Shown here: in pieces, positions 5,884-13,492 of the stretch
How positions within the stretch are numbered: position 1 is the first letter of the stretch
How the letters are laid out: each line of letters opens with the position of its first letter
Assembly: GCA_015232955.1 (NCBI GenBank)
Contig: JADFYS010000020.1
Location: 1-13,966, forward strand
Length of the DNA: 13,966 nt
Direction of reading: 5' to 3'
Source of the DNA: Gammaproteobacteria bacterium
GTDB lineage: Bacteria > Pseudomonadota > Gammaproteobacteria > Thiohalomonadales > Thiohalomonadaceae
Position numbers and translations under genes: made by a program
The notes under the pieces: model-generated
Seen by the model: only the letters and a program-made list of their open reading frames with translations
The model's database searches: none
Told to the model about the DNA's origin: nothing

Positions 5884-7067
5884 CCACCACCTCTGCGCCT
5901 ATCTCGCGGCGCATGGCCCAAATCTCCCCATTTCAGGTGATGGAGCTACTGACACAGGCACAACAGCTTGAGCAGAACGGCCAAGAGATCGTCCACATGG
6001 AGGTGGGGGAGCCGGACTTCCCCACCCCCGCACCGATAGTCCACGCAGGACAGCAGGCGCTGGCTGAGGGCAACACCCGCTATACCCCTGCCCTCGGCCT
6101 GCCCCAACTTCGTGAGGCGATTGCCGCCTTTCACTACGACTATCATCAGACGAACATCTCTCCCGAACGGGTGATTATCACCTCTGGCGCCTCCGCTGGA
6201 CTGCTTCTCGCGCTGGGGGTGACCCTATCTCCTGCAGAGCGGATGATAATGTCCGATCCGGGATACCCCTGTAACCGCAACTTTGTCCGTTTTCTCGGGG
6301 GGGAGGTCGATTCCATTGCGGTGGGTGCCGACCAACACTACCAACTCTCTGCCGATGCGGTTCGCCAACAGTGGCAGGAACAGACCCGGGGGGTGATGGT
6401 CGCCTCACCAGCCAACCCCTGTGGTACCCTTCTCCCCTTTGATGAGCTAAAGAAGATAGAGAAGGAGGTTGCTGCCAGGGACGGAACGCTTATTGTTGAC
6501 GAGATCTATAACGGTCTCAGCTATAGTGACTCTGGGCATCCTCCCGCTACCGCACTCACCCTAAATAGTGACCACATCATCACCATTCACAGCTTCTCAA
6601 AGCAGTTCTGCATGACCGGCTGGCGACTGGGGTGGATGGTGGTCCCCGCTGCGCTGGTGCGCGAAGTGGAAAAGCTGGCACAGAACCTCTATATCTCCCC
6701 CTCAACCCCCGCCCAGTATGCCGCCCTGGCCGCATTTTCGACGGAGACCTTGACCATTCTCGAACAGTATCGCCAACAGTTCCGGCAACGGCGTGACTTT
6801 CTTCTCCCCCAACTGCGCCAACTCGATTTCCAGATCCCTATCACCCCTGAGGGGGCCTTCTACCTCTACGCCAACTCTGAAAAATGGGGCGATGACAGCA
6901 GACGCCTTAGCCAGAGACTGCTGCACGAAGCGGGGGTAGCGGTCACCCCCGGTAGTGATTTTGGCTCTTATCGCCACCGCAGCCACCTCCGCTTCGCCTA
7001 TACCACCTCTCTAGAGCAGCTGGAGCTGGGCGTCACCCGACTCAAGCAGTTTCGGGAGAAGTTATAA
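5880..7067 (+). CDS. Class I/II PLP-dependent aminotransferase
   Basis: This is a 395-residue fold-type I aminotransferase of the AspC/AlaC-like group. It moves an amino group between an amino acid and a 2-oxo acid using pyridoxal phosphate in the cytoplasm. Visible motifs are MEVGEPDFPTP (N-terminal substrate region), SPANPCGT (cofactor-contacting asparagine), IVDEIYNGL (D207 and Y210), and SFSKQFCMTGWRLGW with the Schiff-base lysine K241. LRFAYTTS near the C-terminus carries the carboxylate-binding arginine. The start is the ATG overlapping the cbbY stop (ATGA), which indicates translational coupling. Substrate specificity cannot be read from the sequence; alanine, aspartate or another amino acid are all possible. 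It is followed after 1 base by the ferredoxin-reductase-like gene. Confidence 0.9.
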   Translation: MTTTSAPISRRMAQISPFQVMELLTQAQQLEQNGQEIVHMEVGEPDFPTPAPIVHAGQQALAEGNTRYTPALGLPQLREAIAAFHYDYHQTNISPERVIITSGASAGLLLALGVTLSPAERMIMSDPGYPCNRNFVRFLGGEVDSIAVGADQHYQLSADAVRQQWQEQTRGVMVASPANPCGTLLPFDELKKIEKEVAARDGTLIVDEIYNGLSYSDSGHPPATALTLNSDHIITIHSFSKQFCMTGWRLGWMVVPAALVREVEKLAQNLYISPSTPAQYAALAAFSTETLTILEQYRQQFRQRRDFLLPQLRQLDFQIPITPEGAFYLYANSEKWGDDSRRLSQRLLHEAGVAVTPGSDFGSYRHRSHLRFAYTTSLEQLELGVTRLKQFREKL

Positions 7068-7068
7068 C

Positions 7069-8061
7069 ATGGGTTACAGAGTCACCCTAATAGAGAGTGG
7101 CCACCACTTTATGGTAGAGGGTCACGAGACCATTCTCGAAGCGGGGCTACGATCGGGTATCCACCTCAACTACGGCTGTAGCAGTGGTAACTGTGGTGAG
7201 TGTAAAGCCCGACTCCTCTCGGGGGAGGTGCAGCGCCAGTTTCATGACTTCCCTCTAACCGAGGTAGAGAAGATGGAGAACACCTTCCTTCTCTGCCGAA
7301 GCCAACCCCTCACCGACATCACCATCGCCGCCAACGAGATCCACGGCAGCGGAGATATCCCACGGCAGAAGATTATCACCCGCGTCTCAAAAATTAACCG
7401 CCACAGTACCGACCTACTCTTGGTGGAGCTTCACACCCCCCGTACCAAACTACTGAAGTTTCTACCGGGACAGCATATAGAGCTCACCTTTAATCAAAAG
7501 ATTAAGGGAGATCTCCCTATTGCCAGTTGCCCCTGTAACGGCATGGTGCTCCAGCTGCACTGTATGCGTGAAGAGAGTCCGTTTAGTGACTATCTTTTCC
7601 AGTCGATGAAAAAATCTGAACGGGTGTTGATCCGGGGACCTTATGGTCAGTTCTCCCTTGATGAAGAGCTGAAACAACCGATTATATTCATCTGTGAAGG
7701 GATCCATTTCGCCCCTGTAAAAAGTCTGATCGAGCAGTGTATCAATCTCGATCTGCCCCAGAGTCTCGCCCTCTTCTGGATGGTCTCCCCCCCGGAAGAG
7801 CACTATCTCAATAACTACTGCCGCTCACTCGAAGTCTCTTTAGATAATTTCCGCTATCACCCGCTCACCCTGCGAGAGCGTCACACCTATCCTGAAATAG
7901 TAGAGCGGATAGTGAAGGATCTCCCCGCAGACACCCCACACGAGATCTACATTGCAACCAATAGCGCCCTGGGGGATGAAGTCGAAGCGATCTTCAACAA
8001 GAGACGGGAAGGGTTTGACACCCTGAAGCGGATGCGCAGACGCCAGCTACCGCGTAGTTAA
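7069..8061 (+). CDS. [2Fe-2S] ferredoxin / reductase-like fusion with degenerate flavin and NAD motifs
   Basis: This is a 330-residue protein in two parts. Residues 1-90 are a plant-type [2Fe-2S] ferredoxin domain with all four cluster cysteines (C37, C42, C45, C76). Residues 100-325 follow the ferredoxin-NADP reductase fold, as in CDP-6-deoxy-glucoseen reductase and oxygenase reductases. The order of conserved points is kept: FLPGQHIEL, then the flavin-site region, GPYGQF (190-195), and the nucleotide-site region ending FAPVKSLIEQ. However, the FAD motif RxYS is absent (GDLPIASCP at 147-155), and the glycine-rich GGTG before FAP is ICEGIHFAP (208-216). It may therefore hold its flavin differently, or serve as an electron relay without NAD(P)H. 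GGAG lies 10 bases before the ATG and the upstream stop is 1 base away, so it is co-expressed with cbbY and the aminotransferase. The redox partner is unknown. Confidence 0.8.
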   Translation: MGYRVTLIESGHHFMVEGHETILEAGLRSGIHLNYGCSSGNCGECKARLLSGEVQRQFHDFPLTEVEKMENTFLLCRSQPLTDITIAANEIHGSGDIPRQKIITRVSKINRHSTDLLLVELHTPRTKLLKFLPGQHIELTFNQKIKGDLPIASCPCNGMVLQLHCMREESPFSDYLFQSMKKSERVLIRGPYGQFSLDEELKQPIIFICEGIHFAPVKSLIEQCINLDLPQSLALFWMVSPPEEHYLNNYCRSLEVSLDNFRYHPLTLRERHTYPEIVERIVKDLPADTPHEIYIATNSALGDEVEAIFNKRREGFDTLKRMRRRQLPRS

Positions 8062-8073
8062 AAGCGGATGAGT

Positions 8074-8151
8074 TATACCCAAGAACCCTGGAAACGCTGG
8101 TTCCAGAAAGCCGATAAGCGCGTCTCTTCTGCGTCATGAACCCTGTTCATG
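8074..8151 (+). repeat. Dispersed TATACCC repeat, copy C, with two hairpins
   Basis: The first module (8074-8121) matches the reverse of 2833-2880 in 45 of 48 bases. It contains the palindrome CTGGAAACGCTGGTTCCAG (stem CTGGAA/TTCCAG). A second perfect hairpin follows: CATGAAC (8135-8141), loop CCT, GTTCATG (8145-8151). The B2 copy has a degenerate counterpart at the matching place. It lies between the convergent ends of the reductase-like gene and plsY. No T run follows, but it may act as a barrier or RNA-stability element for both. Confidence 0.8.
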
Positions 8152-8166
8152 CTTGATTATTTCCAG

Positions 8167-8760
8167 CTATTTTCTATCCCCTATTTTCGACTCCTCACCG
8201 GTAACTATTTTGCGAATATTGGAACGGTGGCGCCAGAGAAGGAGGAGGGAGAGGAGAGAGAGCATCAGCAACAGTGGTGGCTCCAGACCCAGCTGCCAGG
8301 CGTAGAGCGGCGCCAAGAGTGCTGCAACCATTGCTGAGAGTGAAGAGATCCCCGACAGCCGCGCCACAATGAGCCAGGTGAGCACCGCCGTCAGAGCCAG
8401 TTTCCACGAGAGCGCCAACATCACCCCCAACGCGGTCGCCACCCCCTTCCCCCCCTGAAAGCGGAAAAAGAGTGGGTAGAGATGGCCGAGAAAGGCAGCT
8501 AAGGCTATGAGCGCCAACCATACCCCATCCACCCCTGCCCACTGTGCAACCATTACCGGTAGCACCCCTTTCAAAAAGTCACCGCCCAGAGTCAGTGCAG
8601 CCGCCCGTTTGCCCCCGATTCGCAGCACATTGGTGGCACCTGGATTCCCCGAACCCTCTGTTCGCGGATCTGGCAGCCCAGAGAGACGACAGACTATAAT
8701 CGCCGCAGAGACCGAGCCAATAAGGTAGGCAAAGAGGATAAGTGCTAACGCGAGAGTCAT
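8167..8760 (-). CDS. plsY: Glycerol-3-phosphate acyltransferase PlsY
   Basis: PlsY is an inner-membrane enzyme that moves an acyl group from acyl-phosphate to glycerol-3-phosphate, giving lysophosphatidate, the first step of phospholipid synthesis. The 197 residues are mostly hydrophobic and consistent with several membrane spans. The three family motifs are present: DPRTEGSGNPGATNVLR (cytoplasmic loop 1), FFRFQGGKGVATALG (loop 2) and HRSNIRKI near the C-terminus. The overall pattern is very close to E. coli YgiH/PlsY. GGAG lies about 8 bases before the ATG at 8760. It is divergent from folB and convergent with the reductase-like gene. No terminator with a T tract is visible at its 3' end, only the copy C repeat. 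Confidence 0.95.
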   Translation of the reverse strand: MTLALALILFAYLIGSVSAAIIVCRLSGLPDPRTEGSGNPGATNVLRIGGKRAAALTLGGDFLKGVLPVMVAQWAGVDGVWLALIALAAFLGHLYPLFFRFQGGKGVATALGVMLALSWKLALTAVLTWLIVARLSGISSLSAMVAALLAPLYAWQLGLEPPLLLMLSLLSLLLLWRHRSNIRKIVTGEESKIGDRK

Positions 8761-8916
8761 TATCAGGCTCCAAAATGAAAAAGTCTTTCCGTAGAAGGAG
8801 AGACCCCAAACGCTACCCTCTTCTCTTCTTACCGGTCCAGATCAAGATCCTAAACGAAAATGGCCCAAAGAGTACGGCAGATGATCTCCAACCGCTAATA
8901 CGGGTACAATATCGCC

Positions 8917-9273
8917 ATGGACATAATCTATCTCAATGATCTGCGCATCGAGACCATTATCGGAATCTACGACTGGGAGCGGGAGGTGAAGCAGGTGGTC
9001 ACCCTCGATCTCGAGATGGCGGGGGATGTTGCTCGGGCGGCGAAACAAGATGCCATCGAAGATACCATCAACTATAAAGAGGTGGCGAAACGGCTGCTGG
9101 AGTATGTCGGTGCCAGTCAGTTTCAGTTGGTGGAGACCTTGGCCGAGCGGGTCGCCGCTATCATTCTGGATGAGTTTGGCGTCCCTTGGGTCAGGGTGCG
9201 CGTCAACAAAGGGGGCGCAGTCCGCTTTGCTGGTGATGTTGGGGTGATCATCGAACGCGGCCAGCGTGTCTAG
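8917..9273 (+). CDS. folB: Dihydroneopterin aldolase
   Basis: FolB cleaves 7,8-dihydroneopterin to 6-hydroxymethyl-dihydropterin and glycolaldehyde in folate synthesis. The 118 residues show the family pattern from the start, MDIIYLNDLRIETIIGIYDWERE. The conserved INYKEV tyrosine, the LVETLAERVA glutamate and the C-terminal RVNKGGAVRFAGDVGVIIER follow. The catalytic lysine region is usually KPGA; here it is KGGA, a mild substitution. TACAAT at 8905-8910 sits just upstream, but no convincing -35 is seen. The end overlaps folK by 8 bases, so the two consecutive pathway enzymes are translated together. Confidence 0.95.
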   Translation: MDIIYLNDLRIETIIGIYDWEREVKQVVTLDLEMAGDVARAAKQDAIEDTINYKEVAKRLLEYVGASQFQLVETLAERVAAIILDEFGVPWVRVRVNKGGAVRFAGDVGVIIERGQRV

Positions 9274-9793
9274 TTTACCCCCCCCCTCTCCCCTATCACC
9301 GCAACCTCAGCACTACTTTGTCAGCGTCGGCTCCAATATCAACCGCGAAGAGAGTATCCACCACGCACTACTGGCGCTAGAGGAGGCGTTTGCCCCTATC
9401 ACCCGCTCTTCACTCTACGAGAGTGAAGCGGTCGGTTTTACAGGGGAGAACTTCTACAATCTGGTGGTCGCCTTTTTCACTCCGCGCCCCTACACCGAGG
9501 TCAACCAGACGCTCGCGAGGATAGAGGAGAAGTGTGGTCGGGTGCGTACCGCCGATCGTTTCTCTCCCCGTACCCTCGATCTCGACCTGATCCTCGTCGG
9601 AGAGGAGGTGATCCAGCAGCCACAGCTGACGATTCCCCGTGGCGAGATCGTCACCAACGCCTTTGTCCTCCTCCCGCTTGCAGAGATTGCCCCCAACCTC
9701 TGCCACCCACTACTCAGAAGAAGTTATCGCGAACTGTGGCAGGAGATGGAACGAGACAACTGCCAGCGACTCTGGAAGATCCCCTATCCCTGA
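9266..9793 (+). CDS. folK: 2-amino-4-hydroxy-6-hydroxymethyldihydropteridine pyrophosphokinase
   Basis: FolK transfers pyrophosphate from ATP to 6-hydroxymethyl-dihydropterin, the step after FolB. The 175 residues contain YFVSVGSNINREESIHHAL, LYESEAVGFTGENFYNLVV (pterin site) and the signature RFSPRTLDLDLILVG with the metal-binding aspartates. PRGEIVTNAFVLLPLAEIAP follows. The start is GTG at 9266, inside the last codons of folB. The first ~14 residues are proline/serine-rich and not conserved, and no ATG lies between there and the conserved region. It converges with lpxC across 31 bases with no visible terminator. Confidence 0.95.
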   Translation: MSSLPPPSPLSPQPQHYFVSVGSNINREESIHHALLALEEAFAPITRSSLYESEAVGFTGENFYNLVVAFFTPRPYTEVNQTLARIEEKCGRVRTADRFSPRTLDLDLILVGEEVIQQPQLTIPRGEIVTNAFVLLPLAEIAPNLCHPLLRRSYRELWQEMERDNCQRLWKIPYP

Positions 9794-9824
9794 AAACAGA
9801 AGCTCCTCGGTGAAAGATCCGTGA

Positions 9825-10736
9825 TCAGTAAGCCATCACCGGGTGGGCATAGGCGATCGGGGCGCGCTCTTTTTCAGCGAAGGTGACACTCTCCCACGCC
9901 GTCGCATCACGCATCAGCTCTCGCAGTAGAACATTATTGAGAGAGTGGCCCGATTTATAGCCAGAGAAGGCGCCAATCAGACTGGAGCCGAGGAGATAGA
10001 GATCACCGATGGCATCGAGCATCTTGTGTTTGACAAACTCGTCGTCATAACGCAGCCCATCCTCATTGAGAATGCGGTAGTTATCGAGAACAATCGCGTT
10101 ATCATGACTCCCCCCCAATGCCAGATTCTGGGAGCGGAGATACTCGATCTGATTGAGAAAACCGAAGGTTCTCGCCCGGCTCACCTCCTTCACAAATGAG
10201 GTGGTGGAGAAGTCGATGGTGCTCTGTTGGGTCTTGCCACTAAAGGCGGGGTGCTCAAAATCGATGGTCATCGCCACCTTAAAGCCGTCATACGGCTCGA
10301 ACTGAACCCAGCGATCCCCATCCTCCACCCGCACTCGTCTCTTAATGCGGATAAAATGTTTCGCCGCACTCTGCTCCTCTATCCCTGCGGACTGGATCAG
10401 AAAGACAAATGGACCGGCACTCCCATCCATAATCGGCACTTCTGCGGCGCTGACATCGATCACCGCATTGTCAATCCCCATACCGGCGAGGGCTGAGAGG
10501 AGGTGTTCCACCGTAGAGATCCCCCCCTCTGTAGTACCAAGGGTGGTGGAGAGAACGGTCTCCGTCACCTGATCGTAGCAGGCAGGTATCTCCAGCGGGG
10601 GATCGAGATCCACCCGTCGAAAGAGGATACCGTGATTCACCGCCGCTGGCCTCAGAGTGAGATAGATCTTCTCACCGGTGTGCAGCCCCACCCCAGTGGC
10701 GCGAATCACATTTTTTAATGTTCTTTGATAAATCAT
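9825..10736 (-). CDS. lpxC: UDP-3-O-acyl-N-acetylglucosamine deacetylase LpxC
   Basis: LpxC is the zinc-dependent deacetylase that commits UDP-acyl-GlcNAc to lipid A synthesis in Gram-negative bacteria. The 303 residues match E. coli LpxC along their length. They show RTLKNVIRATGVGLHTGEK, ISTVEHLLSALAGMGIDN (E77 and zinc ligand H78), PIMDGSAGPFVF and SRARTFGF. EFVKHKMLDAIGDLYL carries the second His and the Asp zinc ligands, and SGHSLNN carries the catalytic histidine. GAGGAG lies 7 bases before the ATG at 10736. It ends the ftsQ-ftsA-ftsZ-lpxC series. The upstream gap carries several hairpins and may form its leader. Confidence 0.97.
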   Translation of the reverse strand: MIYQRTLKNVIRATGVGLHTGEKIYLTLRPAAVNHGILFRRVDLDPPLEIPACYDQVTETVLSTTLGTTEGGISTVEHLLSALAGMGIDNAVIDVSAAEVPIMDGSAGPFVFLIQSAGIEEQSAAKHFIRIKRRVRVEDGDRWVQFEPYDGFKVAMTIDFEHPAFSGKTQQSTIDFSTTSFVKEVSRARTFGFLNQIEYLRSQNLALGGSHDNAIVLDNYRILNEDGLRYDDEFVKHKMLDAIGDLYLLGSSLIGAFSGYKSGHSLNNVLLRELMRDATAWESVTFAEKERAPIAYAHPVMAY

Positions 10737-10798
10737 ACAAAAACTCCTCGCACGCCCAACCCCGGAGCGTCAGCACCCTTCCCTAACCAAAAATAACC

Positions 10799-10886
10799 GC
10801 CAGTGAACTCACGCTCACAGAGCGTGTAAGAGAGCGCGGAGAGTCCGCTGGCTAGACCAAGGCAATAGCGATCGTTCGCTATCGCC
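10799..10886 (-). other. Hairpin-rich ftsZ-lpxC intergenic region, possible structured leader
   Basis: Three perfect or near-perfect stems lie in a row: CACGCTC/GAGCGTG (10810-10816 with 10820-10826), GCGGA/TCCGC (10836-10840 with 10844-10848), and GGCAATAGCG/CGCTATCGCC (10861-10870 with 10877-10886, one G-T pair). GCCA (10799-10802) can pair with TGGC (10849-10852), enclosing the first two stems as a junction. None is followed by a T run in the direction of lpxC. The region could be a leader RNA, a processing site or protein-binding DNA. No known riboswitch class was recognised. Confidence 0.5.
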
Positions 10887-10927
10887 CCACCCTAACCGTG
10901 GCGGCTCTCCACCCCTACTGTCTGCTC

Positions 10928-12136
10928 CTAATCTGCCTGACGACGGAGAAAGGCGGGAATATCGAGAAGCGGGCTTCGGCCGTTACCACCATCACCACTT
11001 TCACGAAAATCGGGGGCCGATCGTGGAGAGTGTGCTGGCTGCTCACCAAACTTGCCGCCTCGGGTCGACATCGGTTTACCGAGTGCATCATAGTCATAAT
11101 CACCCGACGCCTTCCGCAGTTGCGGTACCACCTCCATCTGGGGCCGCTCCACCTTCGGGGGCTCTGCCACGGAGTTATCACTCAGACCGGTGGCGACAAC
11201 AGTCACCCGCAGGGTCTCACCCATACTCGGATCAATCGCGGTCCCGACAACCACAGTGGCGTCATCGGCGGCAAAGTCCTCAATGGTGTCACCAACATCA
11301 GAGAACTCACCCAGTTTGATGTCGCTGTTGGCGGTGATATTGACCAGAATACCCTTGGCACCTTTAAGAGAGATATCCTCCAGCAGCGGGCTGGAGATCG
11401 CCTTCTTGGCCGCCTGAATCGCACGATCGGGGCCTACCGCCTCGCCACTCCCCATCATCGCCAGCCCCATCTCCATCATCACTGTCCGGACATCGGCAAA
11501 GTCGACATTAATCTTACCGGGGTTGGTGATCAACTCCGCGATCCCCTGTACCGCCCCAAGCAGGATATTATCGACTTCGGCAAACGCCTCCAGCAGCTGC
11601 ACATCCTCCCCAAGCACCTTCATCAGCTTTTCATTGGGGATGGTGATGAGGGAGTCGACATGCTGTTTCAGCTCCTCTATCCCATCAAGGGCATACTTCA
11701 TCCGCTTCCGCCCCTCAAACCTAAAGGGTAGCGTCACCACCGCAACGGTGAGAACCCCCAGATCTTTCGCCACCTGGGCAATTACCGGCGCAGCGCCTGT
11801 GCCGGTGCCGCCCCCCATGCCGGCAGTGATAAATACCATATCGGTTCCGGTGAGCTGCTCGGTCAACCGCTCCCGGTCATCCATCGCCGCTTGGCGCCCA
11901 ACTTCGGGATCGGCTCCGGCACCCAACCCTTTGGTCAGCTCAGTCCCGATCTGAATCGTATTTTCAACGGTCGACTCACCCAACGCCTGAGCATCGGTAT
12001 TGGCGCAGAGAAACTGCACCCCGTTAATCCTATCCCCCATCATATGGTTCACGGCGTTGCCCCCACCGCCGCCAACACCGATCACTTTGATATTTGGCTC
12101 TAATTTATGCTCTTCGACTAATTGAAACATCGTCAT
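10928..12136 (-). CDS. ftsZ: Cell division protein FtsZ
   Basis: FtsZ is the tubulin-like GTPase that polymerises into the ring at the division site. The sequence has IKVIGVGGGGGNAVNHM, the GTP-binding loop GGGTGTGAAPV, and the T7 loop NPGKINVDFADVRTVM, whose aspartate completes the GTPase site of the next subunit. A variable linker of about 60 residues (prolines, glycines, charged residues) follows. The C-terminal peptide LLDIPAFLRRQAD binds FtsA and ZipA. The start is placed at ATG 12136, where GGAG lies 6 bases upstream; ATG at 12151 and 12130 are in frame. The protein from this start is about 402 residues, a normal length. Confidence 0.97.
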   Translation of the reverse strand: MTMFQLVEEHKLEPNIKVIGVGGGGGNAVNHMMGDRINGVQFLCANTDAQALGESTVENTIQIGTELTKGLGAGADPEVGRQAAMDDRERLTEQLTGTDMVFITAGMGGGTGTGAAPVIAQVAKDLGVLTVAVVTLPFRFEGRKRMKYALDGIEELKQHVDSLITIPNEKLMKVLGEDVQLLEAFAEVDNILLGAVQGIAELITNPGKINVDFADVRTVMMEMGLAMMGSGEAVGPDRAIQAAKKAISSPLLEDISLKGAKGILVNITANSDIKLGEFSDVGDTIEDFAADDATVVVGTAIDPSMGETLRVTVVATGLSDNSVAEPPKVERPQMEVVPQLRKASGDYDYDALGKPMSTRGGKFGEQPAHSPRSAPDFRESGDGGNGRSPLLDIPAFLRRQAD

Positions 12137-12186
12137 CTCTCTCTCCGACATACAAGTTGTGTAATATATACTTAAATGAACCTCTC

Positions 12187-12220
12187 TGGGAACCGTTTCT
12201 CACCTGCTCGTAAGTTCCCA
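12187..12220 (-). other. Hairpin in the ftsA-ftsZ gap
   Basis: TGGGAAC and GTTCCCA (12187-12193 and 12214-12220) form a 7-bp stem with a 20-base loop, about 50 bases before the ftsZ start. The T run at 12232-12239 is on the wrong strand and side to make it a terminator for ftsA. TATATT is present between the hairpin and ftsZ but has no good -35. It may affect ftsZ mRNA processing or expression. Confidence 0.35.
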
Positions 12221-12244
12221 AAGCACCCTCGTTTTTTTTCTAAT

Positions 12245-13480
12245 TTAAAAATTTCCCGCAAACCAGCTTTTCATCCTCTGAATAGCCGAAACCCCTCCGT
12301 GACGCTCTGTCGCTACCATTCCGCTACCGATACGCTCGCTCGCCCCCGATAGCAGCAACCCCACCGCAGTGGAGTAGATGGGGTTAGAGACGACATCGAT
12401 CAGCCCTGCAACCCCTCGCGGAACCCCTAAGCGCACCGGCATCTGAAAGATCTCTTCGGCCAACTCCAGCGCCCCCTCCATCTTTGCCGTACCCCCGGTA
12501 ATGACGATACCGGCGGCGCAGAGATCTTCAAACCCACTCCGTCTGAGTTCGGCATGAATCAGGGTAAAGAGCTCCTCGTAACGAGGCTCTACCACCTCGG
12601 CCAGCGTCTGCCGTGCCAGACGCCGTGGCGGACGATCACCGACACTCATCACCTCAATGCTCTCTTCGGCATTGGCCAGTTTGGCCAGAGCACAGGCATA
12701 TTTGAGCTTAATATCCTCCGCATTCTTGGTCGGGGTTCTGAGGGCGACGGAGATATCACTCGTCACCTGATCCCCGGCGATGGGGATCACCGCAGTGTGA
12801 CGAATCGCCCCTTCGGTAAAGATGGCGATATCGGTGGTCCCCCCCCCGATGTCGACAATACAGACCCCCAGCTCCCGCTCATCCTCGCTCAGTACCGCAT
12901 AGCTCGACGCCAGCTGTTCGAGGATGATGTCATCCACCTCCAGCCCACAGCGTCGTACACACTTAATGATGTTCTGCGCCGCACTCACCGCACCGGTCAC
13001 CAGATGTACTTTGGTCTCAAGACGGACGCCGAACATCCCGATCGGTTCACGAATCCCCTCATGGGTATCGATGATGTACTCCTGAGGGAGGACATGAATC
13101 ACCTTCTGATCCGCCGGAATCGCCACCGCCCGTGCCGCATCGATCACTCGTTCGACATCGTTCTGATTCACCTCTTTATCGCGAATGGCAACAATACCGT
13201 GGGAGTTGAGACTGCGAATATGGCTTCCGGCAATCCCGGCAAAGACGGAGTGCACCTGACACCCCGCCATCAGCTCCGCCTCTTCCACCGCCCGCTGAAT
13301 CGACTGCACGGTGGAGTCGATATTGACCACCACCCCCTTTTTCAGGCCGCGTGAGGCGTGGTGACCGATCCCGATCACATCGACCTTTTTATCGGCATTA
13401 ATCTCGCCAATCAACGCCACCACCTTCGATGTCCCGATATCCAGGGCGACGATTAAATTGTTGTCTGCTCTCTTTGCCAT
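12245..13480 (-). CDS. ftsA: Cell division protein FtsA
   Basis: FtsA is the actin-like ATPase that ties FtsZ filaments to the inner membrane and recruits later division proteins. The 411 residues show phosphate-1 IVALDIGTSKVVALIGE, the 1C subdomain (HSVFAGIAGSHIRSLNSHG), phosphate-2 CIVDIGGGTTDIAIF, and the adenosine motif AGIVITGGTAKMEG. The C-terminal amphipathic membrane helix ends IQRMKSWFAGNF. GGAG lies 5 bases before the ATG at 13480. ftsQ ends 12 bases upstream and ftsZ follows after about 108 bases, the standard arrangement. Confidence 0.97.
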   Translation of the reverse strand: MAKRADNNLIVALDIGTSKVVALIGEINADKKVDVIGIGHHASRGLKKGVVVNIDSTVQSIQRAVEEAELMAGCQVHSVFAGIAGSHIRSLNSHGIVAIRDKEVNQNDVERVIDAARAVAIPADQKVIHVLPQEYIIDTHEGIREPIGMFGVRLETKVHLVTGAVSAAQNIIKCVRRCGLEVDDIILEQLASSYAVLSEDERELGVCIVDIGGGTTDIAIFTEGAIRHTAVIPIAGDQVTSDISVALRTPTKNAEDIKLKYACALAKLANAEESIEVMSVGDRPPRRLARQTLAEVVEPRYEELFTLIHAELRRSGFEDLCAAGIVITGGTAKMEGALELAEEIFQMPVRLGVPRGVAGLIDVVSNPIYSTAVGLLLSGASERIGSGMVATERHGGVSAIQRMKSWFAGNF

Positions 13481-13492
13481 ACTCTCTCCAGA

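Noticed and set aside
10898..11731. Long open frame (277 codons) on the plus strand opposite ftsZ
   Set aside because: It is a GC-driven antisense shadow of a certain gene, with histidine- and arginine-rich, low-complexity translation and no recognisable domain.
12232..12239. Run of eight T as an ftsA terminator
   Set aside because: On the ftsA strand it is a run of A, and no stem precedes it in the correct orientation.
12554..13354. Long open frame (266 codons) on the plus strand opposite ftsA
   Set aside because: It is an antisense shadow of ftsA with no domain and no ribosome-binding site context.
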